Of a DNA stretch of 64,000 nt, positions 12,482 through 24,800 are shown piece by piece. The translations under genes and the position numbers were made by a program. The first letter of the stretch is position 1. Each line of letters starts with the position of its first letter. Source of the DNA: Cryptomeria japonica (Eukaryota; Streptophyta; Pinopsida; Cupressales; Cupressaceae); contig NC_081410.1 of assembly GCF_030272615.1 (NCBI RefSeq), positions 189,739,619 through 189,803,618 of the forward strand, in the 5' to 3' direction. The notes under the pieces were generated by a model, which made no database searches, had not been told where the DNA came from, and saw only the letters and a list, made by a program, of their open reading frames with translations.

Positions 12482-15400
12482 TTAGTTACCATTCGGTGGT
12501 GGCAACTGGTCAAAAATGGATTTGTACTTTGTTCGGGCATCGGTGAGAGCAGCAGAGAGAGCATCTTTAACACTGTCCATGAGTGAATTCTGAGCTATAA
12601 TGTCAGCTAACAGTGAAATGAGTCCATCTAATGTGATTCCCTCTTGTTGAGTGGACAGGGATGTAGCCTTGTTAAACTTCTCTTGGACGAATGAAAGATG
12701 AGGAAGGAATAATGTTTGAAGTGTCATTATGTCCATCCTTATCTTGTGTTCTTCATTCCTTAGTTCCAATTGTTGAGCCATGAGCTATTGTAGCTTGGTA
12801 TAAAAATTCTGAATGGAATTACACTTAGTGGTCAACTTATTAAAGAGATCGGTGATCTCTTTCTCAATTGCTTTTGTTTTATTCTTGATGTCTTTAATAA
12901 ATAAAGAGAATGTACAAAGTTCCTAAAATAAATAAAGAATGTGCTTGAGTTGAGGGGACAACTCAACAATAGCTTGCTATACCTCTTCAATCATTTTAGT
13001 ATTGAGCTCCTTGTCTTTTAACTTGCTCAAATATTCAAATGCATTGACTCCAGATGTCTCTATCTGATTTAGGAATTCATCTAGTTGAATATGGATGGCT
13101 GCATCTGTTGACACTATAGTTGTAGGTAGCATATATGTTAATAGTGTCTTTACTTTCTGAATTACTTTATTTTTCTTTTGTATGGCCATTTGTTTTTCCT
13201 GTTCGGCCTTTGCTTTGCATAGTTCACCAAACTCAATGAGTGCTTGCCCCTCTAATTTGGATATATCAACATTGGGCAACACTATTGGTTTTGATAAATC
13301 TTCTTTGAAACTATGCTTTTTCATCTTCTTTTCTTTACCTTTCACCGATTGAACTAAGACAATGTCTTGTGAGGCTTGATGACCCTCGGTAGGTTGCTCG
13401 GTAGAGGCAACACTTTGGTCAGTTTCTTTAGCCTCTGTAGTGTCCTTTGGTGTCTCGGTACTTGGTGTCTCAGTTGCAACATTTTCAATGCTAGAAGGTG
13501 CTTGTGAGGTCTATTCTTGAGAAGTACCTTCTCCTGTTGTAGACTTGTGACCTTCGGTGCCTTGTGTCATATCCTAAGGGGCCTCGCTTGAGACAGGTTG
13601 ATTGACTGGAGGATAGGGCTGAACTTGTTCCAAAACTGATTCACTGGATACAAATTGGGCATAAGCATTCCCTTCTATCATTTCCTATTCAAGTGCCTCT
13701 ATATCCATGATATCTTCATCTACTTATATGGTGTCAGCAGGGTCTTGCTCAGTGACATCAAGATCTTGCTCGATGACATCAACTATTTCAACTTCACCTT
13801 GCTCACCAGCATTCTTGAGTTGAAAGATTTCCTGCTACTGTTCTTTTGTTTCCTTCTCCACTTCAATATATAGGCCATTCATTAGTTTCAAGGCCTTTTG
13901 CTTGACTCTAAATTGTGTCTAGTAGTTTTTTAGACGTTCCTTGATCTCATCTACCGACATGTCAGGAAAGAGATGTACAAGACTTCTTTCTCTGATCTGT
14001 TTTTCCGAGTCCAGGGCAAATTGCCACCTGTTATCAATATGTGCATATAATTCTTTTGGAAGAGAGTTAGATACTTCCAATGGGACCAATCAGAATTTTA
14101 GAAGTGTGCAGATGACAGCTTCTTCTATTTGTCTCTTTTCATCAGCAGATCTGGATTCATACTTAACATATCTGAATCCTCCAAATCCACCATATTGCTT
14201 CAGATTAGCTCAAAAATTTTCAACACTATGTACATTTGCCTTCTTGCTCTTGACAATCTGAAATTTGCTTGCACCCTCAGATTCGGTGTCACTAGACTCT
14301 TTTGACAAATTGAGTCTCTGAGTAGATTTATTATAATTTTTGGTTACCTTTGGAACAGTAACATTCTTTGGTTTCTTACTCAGTGAAGTTGCAGACGCTC
14401 TTGTGTTAGGTCACTTTGCTGGAGGAGTCGGTGAGGCCTTTGATGTATCCTGTTTCTTTCTCTTCAGAACTTTGTCTTTAGGCAATTTGGTGCTCAGTGT
14501 TATAGCTGCCTCTTGGGCTTCAGATTCCTCTTTGGTAATGGCTATAGTGCCTTTGACAGGTGTGGAGGAAGAATCTTCTCCAAATTTCTCCGTTAATGCC
14601 TTTATCATCTTTGTTGCCTTCCTTGTAGCTTTGGGTACTACAATGCTCATTTTTACTTTTTCCTTCACTTCTTCATATGTTCCATACCTCAGCTCAGTAG
14701 CATGCCTTGGTAATGTAAGAAATACATTTATTTGCTATTGTGTGAGATCAAAATCAATCTCGTAACCCATAGGTGGAAAAGATTGAGTTCTTGGTTCCAC
14801 AATATTAACATAACAGTAATTAGTGTCCACTTCAAAACACATCTCATCCTTGTATTTCTCCACTAGCTGGGGTGGAATCCGGTACCTATTATGCATCCTT
14901 TCCTGAAACTTGCTGAAATAATCATCCATAATATCATTAAAATTATCACCTAGCTTCTTGATGAAGTCATTGATCTGATGGGTGATTGGTCGATGTAGTT
15001 CCCAAACAACTTTACCGACTGATGGAAAGAATTTTTCAAAATAGAAAAACATGCATACAAGCAGTGATCCGAACTTTAGTGTATTAGCCGAGTTGTTCTT
15101 CTTTGGCTTCCTGATGGTGTTCAAATTCTCAAACATGTTTTTCAATAACACCTCACATAAATCAGTTTTCATGCCTTTCTTCACAATTTTATATGCTAAG
15201 TCTACTGCTGCACAGGGTACATTGTTTTCCCTTGCCGATTGGAAGAAACAATAACCTATTACTTTAATGGCAAACTTTAGTTCTGCATCAGTGACATTGT
15301 TCAATTTCAGTCCTCTACAATCTAATTCTACTCCGGTTAAACTGATCAATTCCTTCTGTGATATCATTTTCTGAGCTCGAGCATGATCATAAATAGGGTA

Positions 15401-15811
15401 ACCGGTGATCAAATGAATGATTTCCTTGGTGATCTTAAACGGTTTCTCTTCTAGCCACATGAAGTCATCATGAACTCTGCTCAGAACAAACTTGACCCAC
15501 TGGGGTTTGATCACACGGGGATAGGTTAGGGCTTCAGTCAATCCCTTGATCTTAATGTGCTCATACTTGCTATCCATTTTACCATCGGTGCACAATTCAT
15601 CATATGTGTCTTTGATTTCAACGTGACCTAGTTCTTCAACTTGACATTTGGTGAAGAATCTCACATCCTTGACTAATAAAACTCTATCTAGGATGAGTGA
15701 AAATGTGGTTTTGTCATCCGGTTCAGATGCAATTTTGGGAGTTAAAGAGTATTTTAGTGAGGGCTTTTCAACATTCTTGACAACAATGGGCTCTTGGATC
15801 TTAGGTGCCAT
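12482..15811 (-). pseudogene. LARD ORF2: unrecognised ~1,110-codon protein with 13 in-frame stops and no visible frameshift
   Basis: A single frame reads from ATG 15811 (MAPKIQEPIVVKNVEK) to the final stop at 12482. The first ~358 codons are open and look globular and helical, with a hydrophobic stretch (LLVCMFFYFEKFF, about 15030-15070) that might be a membrane segment. The middle (about 13350-14700) is Ser/Thr/Glu/Lys-rich and probably disordered, and the end is helical and coiled-coil-like (12482-13345). Internal stops are at 14735, 14411, 14210, 14090, 13919, 13835, 13724, 13685, 13574, 13511, 12977, 12923 and 12785; nine are TAG. The position after a zinc-knuckle ORF and before the 3' LTR recalls the env-like gene of Sireviruses, but I see no clear env features. 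Function unknown. Confidence 0.75.
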
Positions 15812-16365
15812 TGTAGATTTCAGATAAAAATTAACAAAAGATCCTTAGGGTTTGAAGATTTTCAAGTGGCAGACGCTTCACACTTAGCAAATAATAACAA
15901 CTTGATATGATCGATAAAGCAACTTAACAATGCTTTGAGATTGATGTAAATACCTTGAATTTTGCTTTGGAGGAGGTTTGATCGCCTTTGATTCGCTTTG
16001 CTCTGCTTTCTTGAAAACTTGGTAAGTGTAAAATGACCGCGTAAATGCTTTAAGTACACAATATACCTTATCGAGCTTCGTGCAGGTTAGGTCAAAAACA
16101 TTAAATGCACTCGATTCCACTAAACTTTCTTTCCTTTTTGCACTTTAACCGAGTAGCCAGACTTCCTTCATTTACTGACTTGACAGGTTTCCTATAGTTA
16201 CCGACTTGACAGGCTTCCTGTATAGTGCTTCAAAAAGACTTTGATAGAATTTCAAACTTACTAATACATCTTAGCTATGCAGATTTTGAATTAAGTACAT
16301 ACTAAAATAGGAACTGTTTAAGATTGAACCTTTGAGAGAATGCAGTCCCTTCATACCTTTACCGA
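15812..16365 (-). other. Spacer between the two LARD ORFs
   Basis: No family motif or sustained frame is seen. The spacer is 550 bp, long enough to hold a second promoter or a splice acceptor for ORF2; none can be assigned with confidence. Confidence 0.45.
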
Positions 16366-17718
16366 TTAATTTGGAATAGGTGCACCTAACTCGGTAGGTA
16401 AGGTGCTTTCTTTATTTGACACAATTTCCTTCTTTCTCCAAATCATCTGTAATTTGCCTTTTATTTCTTCAGTGTCTCCTCTAGGTTGATCTCTGCAATC
16501 TCTAGCCAAGTGTCCAACTTTGTGACAATGAAAACATGCCATACCAAGATTTCTCCATGATCTTCAATTGTTCATTCCAAACCTTATAAAGAAGTTGGCA
16601 CTTATATGTCCATATCTTCCACAACATTCACACCATATCCTTGTATTGTAATCCCATGGTACTGCAACATATTGTCGGTTAAGATCTCTATGGGTTCGGT
16701 AGCTTCCAGTATTTGCTTGGTGTGCAGGCCACATATAGTTCTTTAGCTTAAACCAACACTTCTCGGTACTATGTCCATATCTATTGCATTTTTCACAAAA
16801 CCCTTTGAATTTTGCCTTTTTATAATTGCTAGTAGATTTTGTCCTACATTGGTTAAATGTGTGACAATATTTATTGCAATTATAACAATAACCATTGGAC
16901 TTAGTGACATTCGGTTGCTTACCTTTTCTGATTTGGCACATGTTGGCAGTATGACCTTGATTTCCACAATAGTTGCAAATGGGCTTCTTTCCTTTGATGT
17001 TCTTCTTGATTCCAGCTTGCTTTGATGATTCTCCTCTCTTGATAGTACAAATTCCCTTCTCGGTAGAGTCTTTTCCTTTGTAACTGAGTCTTGCATCTTT
17101 TTTGGGTCTTCTTGTATTCAGTTGCTCATCCAACATCTTTGATGCTTCATAACTCTTCTTCAGTGTTACTTTGGATTTCTTTTCTATTTCAAGTTCATTG
17201 GTCAACCTTGATATTTCAAGTTTTAATGCTTGATTCTCATCATCCTTCAAATTTGCTTCATGATGTGCATAACCTAGTTGATCTGACAGATTTTGTTGAA
17301 TCCCAGTCAACCTTATGATTTCATCATTCTTATCAGATACTAAAGCTTCAAGTTGTTGTTTCTCTCTTTCTAGATCTCTTACTTTATCCTTGGTTGTCCT
17401 CAATGCATCAAGATTTTCAGTCATCTGTGTGCTGAAATGTTCATGTTCTCTTTTCATTTCTTTTAGTTGATCAGCCAGTTCTTTGTTCTTTTCTTTTAAT
17501 ACTCCAATCATTTCTTCAGTCTCTTCAAATATACTATTCTCAGATGATGTCTCAATTTGTTCCACTAACTCTTGAGAGTCCTGCAAATCATCAGATAATC
17601 TTCTTCTCACTTTCAGAGACTTTTGCATTTGTCTTTGCATGTCTGCAATCACTTGATTAGCATGATCCAATTCTTCTTGTAGATACACAATCCTTCAAGA
17701 TTGTTTATAGCCTTCCAT
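16366..17718 (-). pseudogene. LARD ORF1: coiled-coil protein with five CCHC-type zinc knuckles, two stops
   Basis: The frame starts at ATG 17718, 62 bases inside the 5' LTR, and ends at 16366 (about 450 codons). The N-terminal half is a long heptad-rich coiled coil (for example ELADQLKEMKREHEHF). A basic linker leads to knuckles CNYCGNQGHTANMC, CYNCNKYCHTFNQC, CEKCNRYGHSTEKC, CECCGRYGHISANFF (last Cys replaced) and CFHCHKVGHLARDC. In-frame TGA codons at 17695 and 16564 interrupt it; the latter separates the fifth knuckle. Zinc knuckles and position suggest a nucleic-acid-binding, Gag-like role. The usual copia Gag (UBN2) domain is absent and replaced by the coiled coil, as also known for the large Sirevirus Gag proteins. 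Confidence 0.8.
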
Positions 17719-17766
17719 TGATAAGATCTTTCTCTTTAGGCAGTTAAACCCTTTTGCAAGATTCAA

Positions 17767-17780
17767 GCTCTGAAACCAAT
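17767..17780 (-). promoter_or_regulatory. LARD primer-binding site
   Basis: Minus-strand ATTGGTTTCAGAGC follows the 5' LTR directly and matches the initiator-Met tRNA primer site with one mismatch. Confidence 0.8.
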
Positions 17781-18966
17781 TGTTAGGCCCAATATGGAAA
17801 GCTAATGTACTGAGAGGGGAGGGGTGAATCAGTACTTCAAATCCTTTTATCAATAATATCTTTACTGTTATGTATAAACCAAAAACTGTTGTAACATAAC
17901 ATAAAGCTAAAACAAATAAATAACAATCATACATGATTCACTCAACACATATATTTTGGTTACGCGGGAACTCTTGGTTAGAGAGAAAAACTGCGGTGGG
18001 GATGGCACCCACAACTTCACTACTACAATAATAAAGGTTGCTCGGTTAGAGCTACATGTTTAGCTATTTCTAATAGCTTACCCTATTAGGAGTATCAAGA
18101 TCTGTTAGATCTACCTTGCTAAAGGATTTTACAACACTTAATCTAAATGTTGCACCTGGTTAAAGGCTTTACAATTTATAGACTTAGTTAGAGTCTTTTA
18201 CCCTATTAAAGGTTTCTCTTACAACTTCAAAAATTTTCAATAAAATCTTTACAACTATCTGCAACTTTACATTTGGAATGTTATAGCAGATTCTATGTGT
18301 TCAAAATAAGATTACCCTGCCTAGAGCATACCTCGGTAACCCATAAAGTAACTCGGTAAACCCTTCTATTTACTCTGTTCTTTGACTGTTCTCTGAAATC
18401 CTTCTCAATGACCTCTGTGTCTCTGTCATAGTCATAACACTTAGTGCTTTCTCATGTATCACACATGTCTTGCTTCATACACTTATGTATATCCATGTCT
18501 CACTCTTTTATCCTTAGTCCATATTGTATAAATAGATCTCTTATGTCAATGATCTGGTTTATGCTTCAATCTTACAAACATGATTTTTCGAATGAATAAC
18601 TATAAAAAATATTTCATTGGCTAAATGACCTCAAAATCATACACAATCTTTAAGTGCAATTTCCAATGTGATAACGGTTACATGTTCCTCGATCTTTGTA
18701 ACATGATTCCCATATATGTCCAGGTTCAGTGAATTTGGTAACATGTTTCACTCGGTGTGTGTTCACTCGGTATATTATCTTTGTTGCTCGGTAGACATAG
18801 AGTGATACTCGGTAGACAGTTCGGTGCATACTAGGCTCTGTGACTACTTTCTTCTATAACCGATTGCACTGTGCTTACCGACTGAATATTTCGGTAGTAG
18901 TAACCGACTAGAGTATATAGAATGACTTTGGATATAAAACTAATGGCAACTTGATAAGTAGTAACA
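17781..18966 (-). repeat. LARD 5' LTR (right copy)
   Basis: Partner of 10965-12154, 1,186 bp. It ends TAGTAACA on the plus strand, giving TGTTA...TAACA termini. Confidence 0.9.
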
Positions 18967-19038
18967 ATAGGGGAGAAAATGGACATGGAACAAAAAGATA
19001 CAAACAGACAATACTAAACACCATCGGCCATAGCAGGA

Positions 19039-19306
19039 TTAACCCAGAAACAACATGTACTCTGGGTCATCATAGAATTTTGAGAGACGCTTCATTAATT
19101 TGGTAGTCTTGGCTCTCAGCTGCAACTCTCGACCCACCTTAGCATGTGCCACTTCATGAAGGACCATTAAAACCTCATCACACTGCATCAACCTTGCAAA
19201 AATTTTGAAGGCCTTCCACCCGCGCCAAGAAAGAGCTCTGCATCTTACCTTCAAATCATCATCAGCCCATCGAATGAGTGGTAGCGGCATCACCAAACTA
19301 GCCACC
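19039..19306 (-). pseudogene. 3' part of an unrecognised gene, cut off by the copia insertion
   Basis: The minus strand is open from the copia edge (VASLVMPLPLIRWADDD) to a stop at 19039 after FYDDPEYMLFLG. Its 5' part is on the other side of the element at 26502-26862. The 5-bp duplication CCACC occurs at both edges (19302-19306 and 26502-26506). Without the element and one duplication copy the two parts would be in the same frame. I do not recognise the family: the part is helical, charged and lacks known motifs. A second member lies at 28105-28640, with the similar ending DDFPDYSCLEEFS. Confidence 0.6.
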
Positions 19307-19822
19307 TGTTAGAATATTTAATCTTTACTTAGCTTAGGTTTATTTTTATTTAATTTAGGATATTCCTTTGGAATTCCTACATGTAATTTGTCCTCTAGTA
19401 CATGTGTGAGGACAAGTCATTTCTTTTATTTTCCTTTATTAAGGAATATTAGATTTCCTCCATAAGAGGATGTGAACACATGGCACACACATTTTATGAA
19501 TGGTGGCATTCATAGATTTGGAGTTACTTTGTAACTCCTCTCCTCATCTCTATTTAAGGGATGCCTCCTCTCTCATTTCTTCTTAATGACAATATTGTAA
19601 AGAGCTTCTTGCTCTCTCTCTCTCTCTTTCATTTTTAGGCATTGCCTCATTCATAATATCACAAGGGGTTTTTCTTTGCTTTTCCCCTTTCAAAAGTTCT
19701 TGTGCCTCCTTCTTCACATTTGGGTGATGCTCCAAGTTTATTGCTTTTCTCATGGTAACAATTACTTCATCATAAACTTTCTTGGATTAATTTTCCTTTC
19801 CTTGCTCTTTCATTTCCTTTCA
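19307..19822 (+). repeat. Copia 5' LTR
   Basis: TGTTAGAATA...CTTTCA, 516 bp. A TATTTAAG box lies near 19552 and a CT microsatellite near 19611-19629 just downstream of the expected start of transcription. Confidence 0.95.
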
Positions 19823-19840
19823 TGGTATCAGAGCAGGTTT
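19823..19840 (+). promoter_or_regulatory. Copia primer-binding site
   Basis: TGGTATCAGAGCAGG follows the 5' LTR with no gap and is the canonical initiator-Met tRNA site. Confidence 0.95.
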
Positions 19841-20052
19841 CTAATCCTTGTTTTAAGTTAACATTGATGAAGGTTACCATTCAGTGGAGTTCACCTTGTT
19901 GGAGGCATTCTTGAGAGGAGAAGAAGTTCTTTTACTAATATTTTCTATTGTGCAGGTTTTGGTTTCAAATTTTAACTTTTTTTTCAAACTTGTTAACAAG
20001 TTTGCCTGCAGGTTTAATCTCCTATTCTAGTTAGTTTTTTATTAAAAAGGGC

Positions 20053-20205
20053 TTTGGAAGGCTTGCCGCCAAAGTTCCTTCTTTCTAGTTCAAATTTAAT
20101 TATTTTAAAGTTTTGGAAGGCTTGCCGCCAAAACTCCGGTGCTAACTTCTTTTCCTGCATATTTTAGATTTCATATTCATTTAGTTTGGAAGGTTTACCG
20201 CCAAA
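20053..20205 (+). repeat. Three copies of a 21-base dyad in the copia leader
   Basis: TTTGGAAGGCTTGCCGCCAA occurs at 20053, again at 20112, and as TTTGGAAGGTTTACCGCCAA at 20185. The ends TTTGG and CCAAA are complementary, so each copy can pair into a small hairpin. Repeated hairpins between primer site and gag are where packaging or dimer signals lie in retroelements; that role is an inference. Confidence 0.55.
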
Positions 20206-20519
20206 CTTAGTCTTCTAAATTAATGCAGATATAATCTATTCTTTATCAGTTTATTCCAAACCTTCTCTGTATTTAAGCATATTGAAAATTTAAAATCTAA
20301 AATCATTTTCAAAGTAAAATCTAAATCTCCATCCATCAACTCTAAAATCAAAATTTTTTTTAACTGTTAAAAGCGGCATTTGAATAGCTGAATAATTCCA
20401 CTTTTTAGATTTCCTCAAGTTATCTTCAATTCTGTTTATCTGTATCAGCTTAAGCAGAGGTCTGCTAAAGAAATTACAGTTTTTTTTTAAACACTGTATT
20501 CATTTTTTGAATCTCATCA

Positions 20520-20786
<267 letters not shown>

Positions 20787-20865
20787 CTATTGGTAATTCT
20801 CAAAAATTCCTAATATATCAATACGAGTTCGAATCCACTTGCCGGGACCGATAACTTGTAACGGT

Positions 20866-21146
20866 ACTTTCCAGCACCTCATCCTCTGCAAACTTTGGAA
20901 TCTCTTGGCCACGGAAAAGCCACAGTCCCTTCACCTTGAATGGAGGATCTTGGCCAATGATAAGCATCTTCCCAAATGCATACTTGCGTGCAAGATCCAT
21001 ACGTTGCAAGAATCCTGTAACTTTGTTCAATGTAACAAATGAAACAGTATTCTCGTCATTGTATTTGTATTCACAAAACCACAAGGAGTATCCTTCTGGA
21101 TCATACATATCCCAAAAACCTTTGATAGCAATCTCACGGAAGTTGG
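20866..21146 (-). pseudogene. Captured fragment of elongation factor 1B-gamma (C-terminal domain)
   Basis: The minus strand reads NFREIAIKGFWDMYDPEGYS, LWFCEYKYNDENTVSFVTLN, FLQRMDLARKYAFGKMLIIG and KGLWLFRGQEIPKF without a break. This is the conserved C-terminal domain of the gamma subunit of eEF1B, the nucleotide-exchange complex of eEF1A. About 90 of the domain's ~160 residues are present; the end after PKFAEDE no longer matches. It lies in the copia leader, antisense to gag-pol and 120 bp from the L15 fragment. Confidence 0.88.
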
Positions 21147-21853
21147 TTTTTGTGTTTGAGTAAAGTTGGTTTTTGTGTTTGAATCACCACAGTGGTGGAG
21201 CGCAAAAATAAACAGATATCAACTAACCCCTTGTCATAAGTTCTCTCCTTGCAATCTCGAGCTGTTTTCATTGACACTGTGCGCTGCAAAATTATCATAA
21301 CTGTAACGTTGCTTATTCCCTGCAAACTTATTATTCCCTGCAAACTTATCATAACGTTTCTGTCACCTGTGCCTCTGCATTTTCTACAAATCAGTAACGC
21401 CTCTGCCTTTCATTTGAGGCGTTTCTTCATATTAATAAGTTCTTTTCTTATTAATCCATACATTAAAACGTTTATACATATTTTTAATATATATAAAAAG
21501 TTTTTTTCAAAAGTTTTTAAAACAAAAAAAAAAAACAATTTTTTTTAATTATATAAACCTTGTTTATATAAATAGTTTTTCTAATTAAAAATTTAAAGTT
21601 GTTTTAATATAGTTTGTTTAACTAAAATTTAAGTTTTTAAAATTTATTATTACAAATTTTTATTTTATTCTTCTTTCATAAATATTTTTAAATATTTTGT
21701 TATTTTAAAAAAAATAAAATAAAATAAAATAACAAAATTTTGTTAATCAAATTTGATTAGTTTTTTAATCAAGGAGGTTAAATTTTTTTATTTTTTATCC
21801 AAGAGGGCATTTTTTTTCAATATTAAGCATAATTTGTTCATTATTTTGCTATC
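21130..21853 (+). other. AT-rich end of the copia leader with two short tandem duplications
   Basis: AGTTGGTTTTTGTGTTTGA is duplicated at about 21138-21181, and a TATTCCCTGCAAACTTAT-like 17-base unit at about 21315-21350. The rest is very AT-rich and non-coding up to the gag start. Confidence 0.6.
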
Positions 21854-24800
21854 ATGTCTACATTAATTCCAGAAATTAAATTAAATAGTTCCAATTATCA
21901 TTCTTGGAAAACACATATCTCGTTTATTTTTCGTTTCAAACACCTTTTGGATGTTGCGACTGATAAGACATTTGAACCCGCTACATCTGCTCCTCAAGCC
22001 GACCTAGATAGATGGAAGGCTCAAAATGAGGAAGCACTTGGTTTAATTGGTATTTCAATGGTTCCTGATTTGTATGTTTTAATTGGAAATTGTACAAAAG
22101 CGCATGAAGCTTGGGAAATTTTAAAAACTACTTATGATAGCTCAAATGAATCCCGAAAAATTCAACTTCAAGATCAACTTGAAGATCTAAGGTATACGGA
22201 TTTTAAAACTATGGATGAATTCTTATTAAAATTTGATTCTGTTAATAGTCAATTAACTGGTTTAGGAGTTACTCTTGCTGATTTACGTTTAATTCATCTC
22301 ATTCTCAAAAAATGTCTTCCTCGTCAATTTCAACAATTTATTACGAATATTCATGCTCAACTTGCTATTCCTAGCTTAGCTACTCAATTAACATATGATA
22401 TTTTTCGTAATTTATTGCGTCAAGAGGAAGCTAAATTAATTCAATTTGGTACTCTTAAAAGTAGTGAACATGCTTTTATGTCTAAAAATCAAAATCATAA
22501 TAATACTTTTAGATCCAATAATAATAAACATAATCATAATTATAATAATAATCATAATAATAATCACAAATCTTCTAATTATCAATCTCATTCTAAATCC
22601 TATCATAATAATAATCATAATAATAATCACAATAATCAAAGGAATAATTCTCAAACAAGACCCCATTGCACATATTGTGGGAAAGATGGACATATTACTA
22701 ATAATTGTTTTAAGAAACAAAATGGTAAAAAGCCCATGAATCAAAATAATCAAAATAATCAACATAAATCTCATTATAAGAAGGGTAATAATAATAATGG
22801 TAATTCATCTCGTCATGCATTTACATGTACTTATAATGTTTCTCAACCACTTGAGTGGATTATTGATTCTGGTGCATCTCAACATGTTACTTCTCATAAA
22901 GAATGTTTTGAATCTTTGCATCCTGATACTTCTAATATTCCTGTTCAATTAGCTAATAATCATAGTTGTAAAGTTGAAGCTATTGGTGATGTGAATGTTC
23001 CTAATGGGAAATTACATGATGTTCTTTATGTTCCTGAATTAAAATCAAATTTGATTTCAGTTCCTAAACTTTGTCAAGATTATAAGATTAACTTTTATAG
23101 GGACGTATGTTATATCATTGATCCAAACACTAATCATGTTATTGCTACTGCTAAAATGGATAGTGATAACTTATTCAAGTTCTATGAATTTGCTCCTCCA
23201 AAGTATTCTTTGCTTACTACTGTTGATTTTACTATATGGCATGAAAGACTTGGCCATCTCAATTCTGATTATATTTCATTAATGCAAAAAGCAAATATGG
23301 TTGATGGATTGCCTACTATTGTTCCTTCTCAAATTGTTTGCAATGGTTGCATGAGTGGTAAGATGCATAGGGAACCCTTTCCTCATGGTCAATCTTGGAG
23401 GGCATACACTAAATTGCACCTCGTTCATAGTGATCTCTTGGGTCCCATGGAGAATCCCTCCATCCAAGGTTCAAGGTATGCACTTACCTTTGTTGATGAT
23501 TTTTCCAGGAGAACATGGATATATTTCCTTCATAGTAAGGATCAAGTGCTTGATGTTTTTACTGAATTTCATATGTTTGTAGAAAGGCAATCTGGTTCTA
23601 AAATTAAGATTCTCCGTACTGACAATGGAAGAGAATATGTCAATAATGCATTTAATGCTTATTTAAAATCTTTTGGAATTAAACATGAGCTTACCGTTCC
23701 TTATACACCACAACAAAATGGTGTGGCAGAACGGAAGCATAGGACAATTGTTGAAATGGCTAGATGTTTATTGCATGCTAAAAATATGGATTACAAGTTT
23801 TGGGCTGAAGCTATGGCTTGTGCAACATATTTAATTAATAGAACACCTACCAAAGCCTTAAAGGATAAAACTCCTGAAGAAGCTTGGTCTGGTAGAAAGC
23901 CTAATTTGCAGAATTTAAGAATTTTTGGTTCCATAGCTTATGTTCACAAACCTAAGGAGAAAAGAAAAAAATTAGATGCTAAATCTTCTCCTTTTATTTT
24001 TGTTGGTTATGATGAAAATACTAAAGGTTATAGAGTTTACAATCCTATTACTAACAAGGTAAAAGTTGCAAGAGATGTTTGTATTGCAGAAAAAGGCATT
24101 CATGATTGTTCTAAAGTGAAGGATGATGAACTTGGTCAAACCAAAGTTGTGCTTGTGGAGGACCAACCTCCTTCTCTTAACCCTACTCCTAATGCATCTC
24201 TTTCTATTCCTTCTAGTGATAGTGATGATGATAATAATAACTCTACTCCTCATGACTCTTCTTCTAGTGATGAATCCATTACTTCTAAAAGAGTACCTAA
24301 ATGGTTTAAATCTTTAATTCAAGATAGTGATGAATACTTAGCTAGAATGGATAAACTTCAAGCTAGGAGAGTTAATTATTGTAATTATGCTTTAATGACT
24401 ACTATTATGAATTCTAATGATCCTAAAACATTTGATCAAGCTAACAATCAACCACATTGGCAAAAAGCAATGAAGGAAGAATATGATACTCTAATTTCTA
24501 GCAAAACTTGGGATTTAGTTCCCTTGCCTCATGGAAAAAATCTTGTTTCTTGCAAGTGGCTTTATAAAACTAAATTGAATGCTAATAATCAAGTTAGTAA
24601 ATTTAAAGCTAGATTAGTTGCTAGAGGTTTTTCTCAAATTGAAGGCTTAGATTATAATGAAACTTTTGCTCCTGTTGCTAAAATGCCTACAATTAAACTT
24701 GTGCTTGCATTAGCTTCTAGAATGAATTGGCCTATTCACCAAATGGATGTTAAAAGTGCTTTTCTTAATGGTGATTTACATGAGGAAATTTATATGTCTC

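Larger units (their letters stand above)
10965..18966 (-). mobile_element. Large retrotransposon derivative (LARD): LTR element without pol, two unrecognised ORFs
   Basis: Two direct LTR copies (10965-12154 and 17781-18966) bracket a 5.6-kb interior read on the minus strand. Next to the right-hand (5') LTR the minus strand reads ATTGGTTTCAGAGC, one mismatch from the initiator-Met primer-binding site TGGTATCAGAGC. Next to the left-hand (3') LTR it reads AAAAGGGGAGA, a polypurine tract. The interior holds a coiled-coil/zinc-knuckle ORF and a long second ORF but no protease, integrase, reverse transcriptase or RNase H motif in any frame I could read. The LTRs differ at roughly one base in 15-20 over the first 270 bp, so the insertion is not recent. 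No clean target duplication was found (AAAAT left, ATAGG right). It lies in the probable 3' untranslated side of the gene ending at 19039. Confidence 0.85.

Noticed and set aside
14340-14765. Plus-strand ORF with hydrophobic segments
   Set aside because: It is opposite to LARD ORF2, whose frame is continuous through the region; the hydrophobicity reflects antisense of Lys/Glu codons.
10960-18971. 5-bp target duplication for the LARD
   Set aside because: The flanks AAAAT and ATAGG do not match under any LTR boundary tried, so none is claimed.
19611-19629. CT microsatellite considered as an independent repeat
   Set aside because: It is present identically in both copia LTRs and is part of the LTR.
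22436-22774. Open minus-strand frame inside copia gag, rich in Ile and Met
   Set aside because: It is the antisense shadow of the AAT/CAT repeats of the Gag linker and has no independent support.
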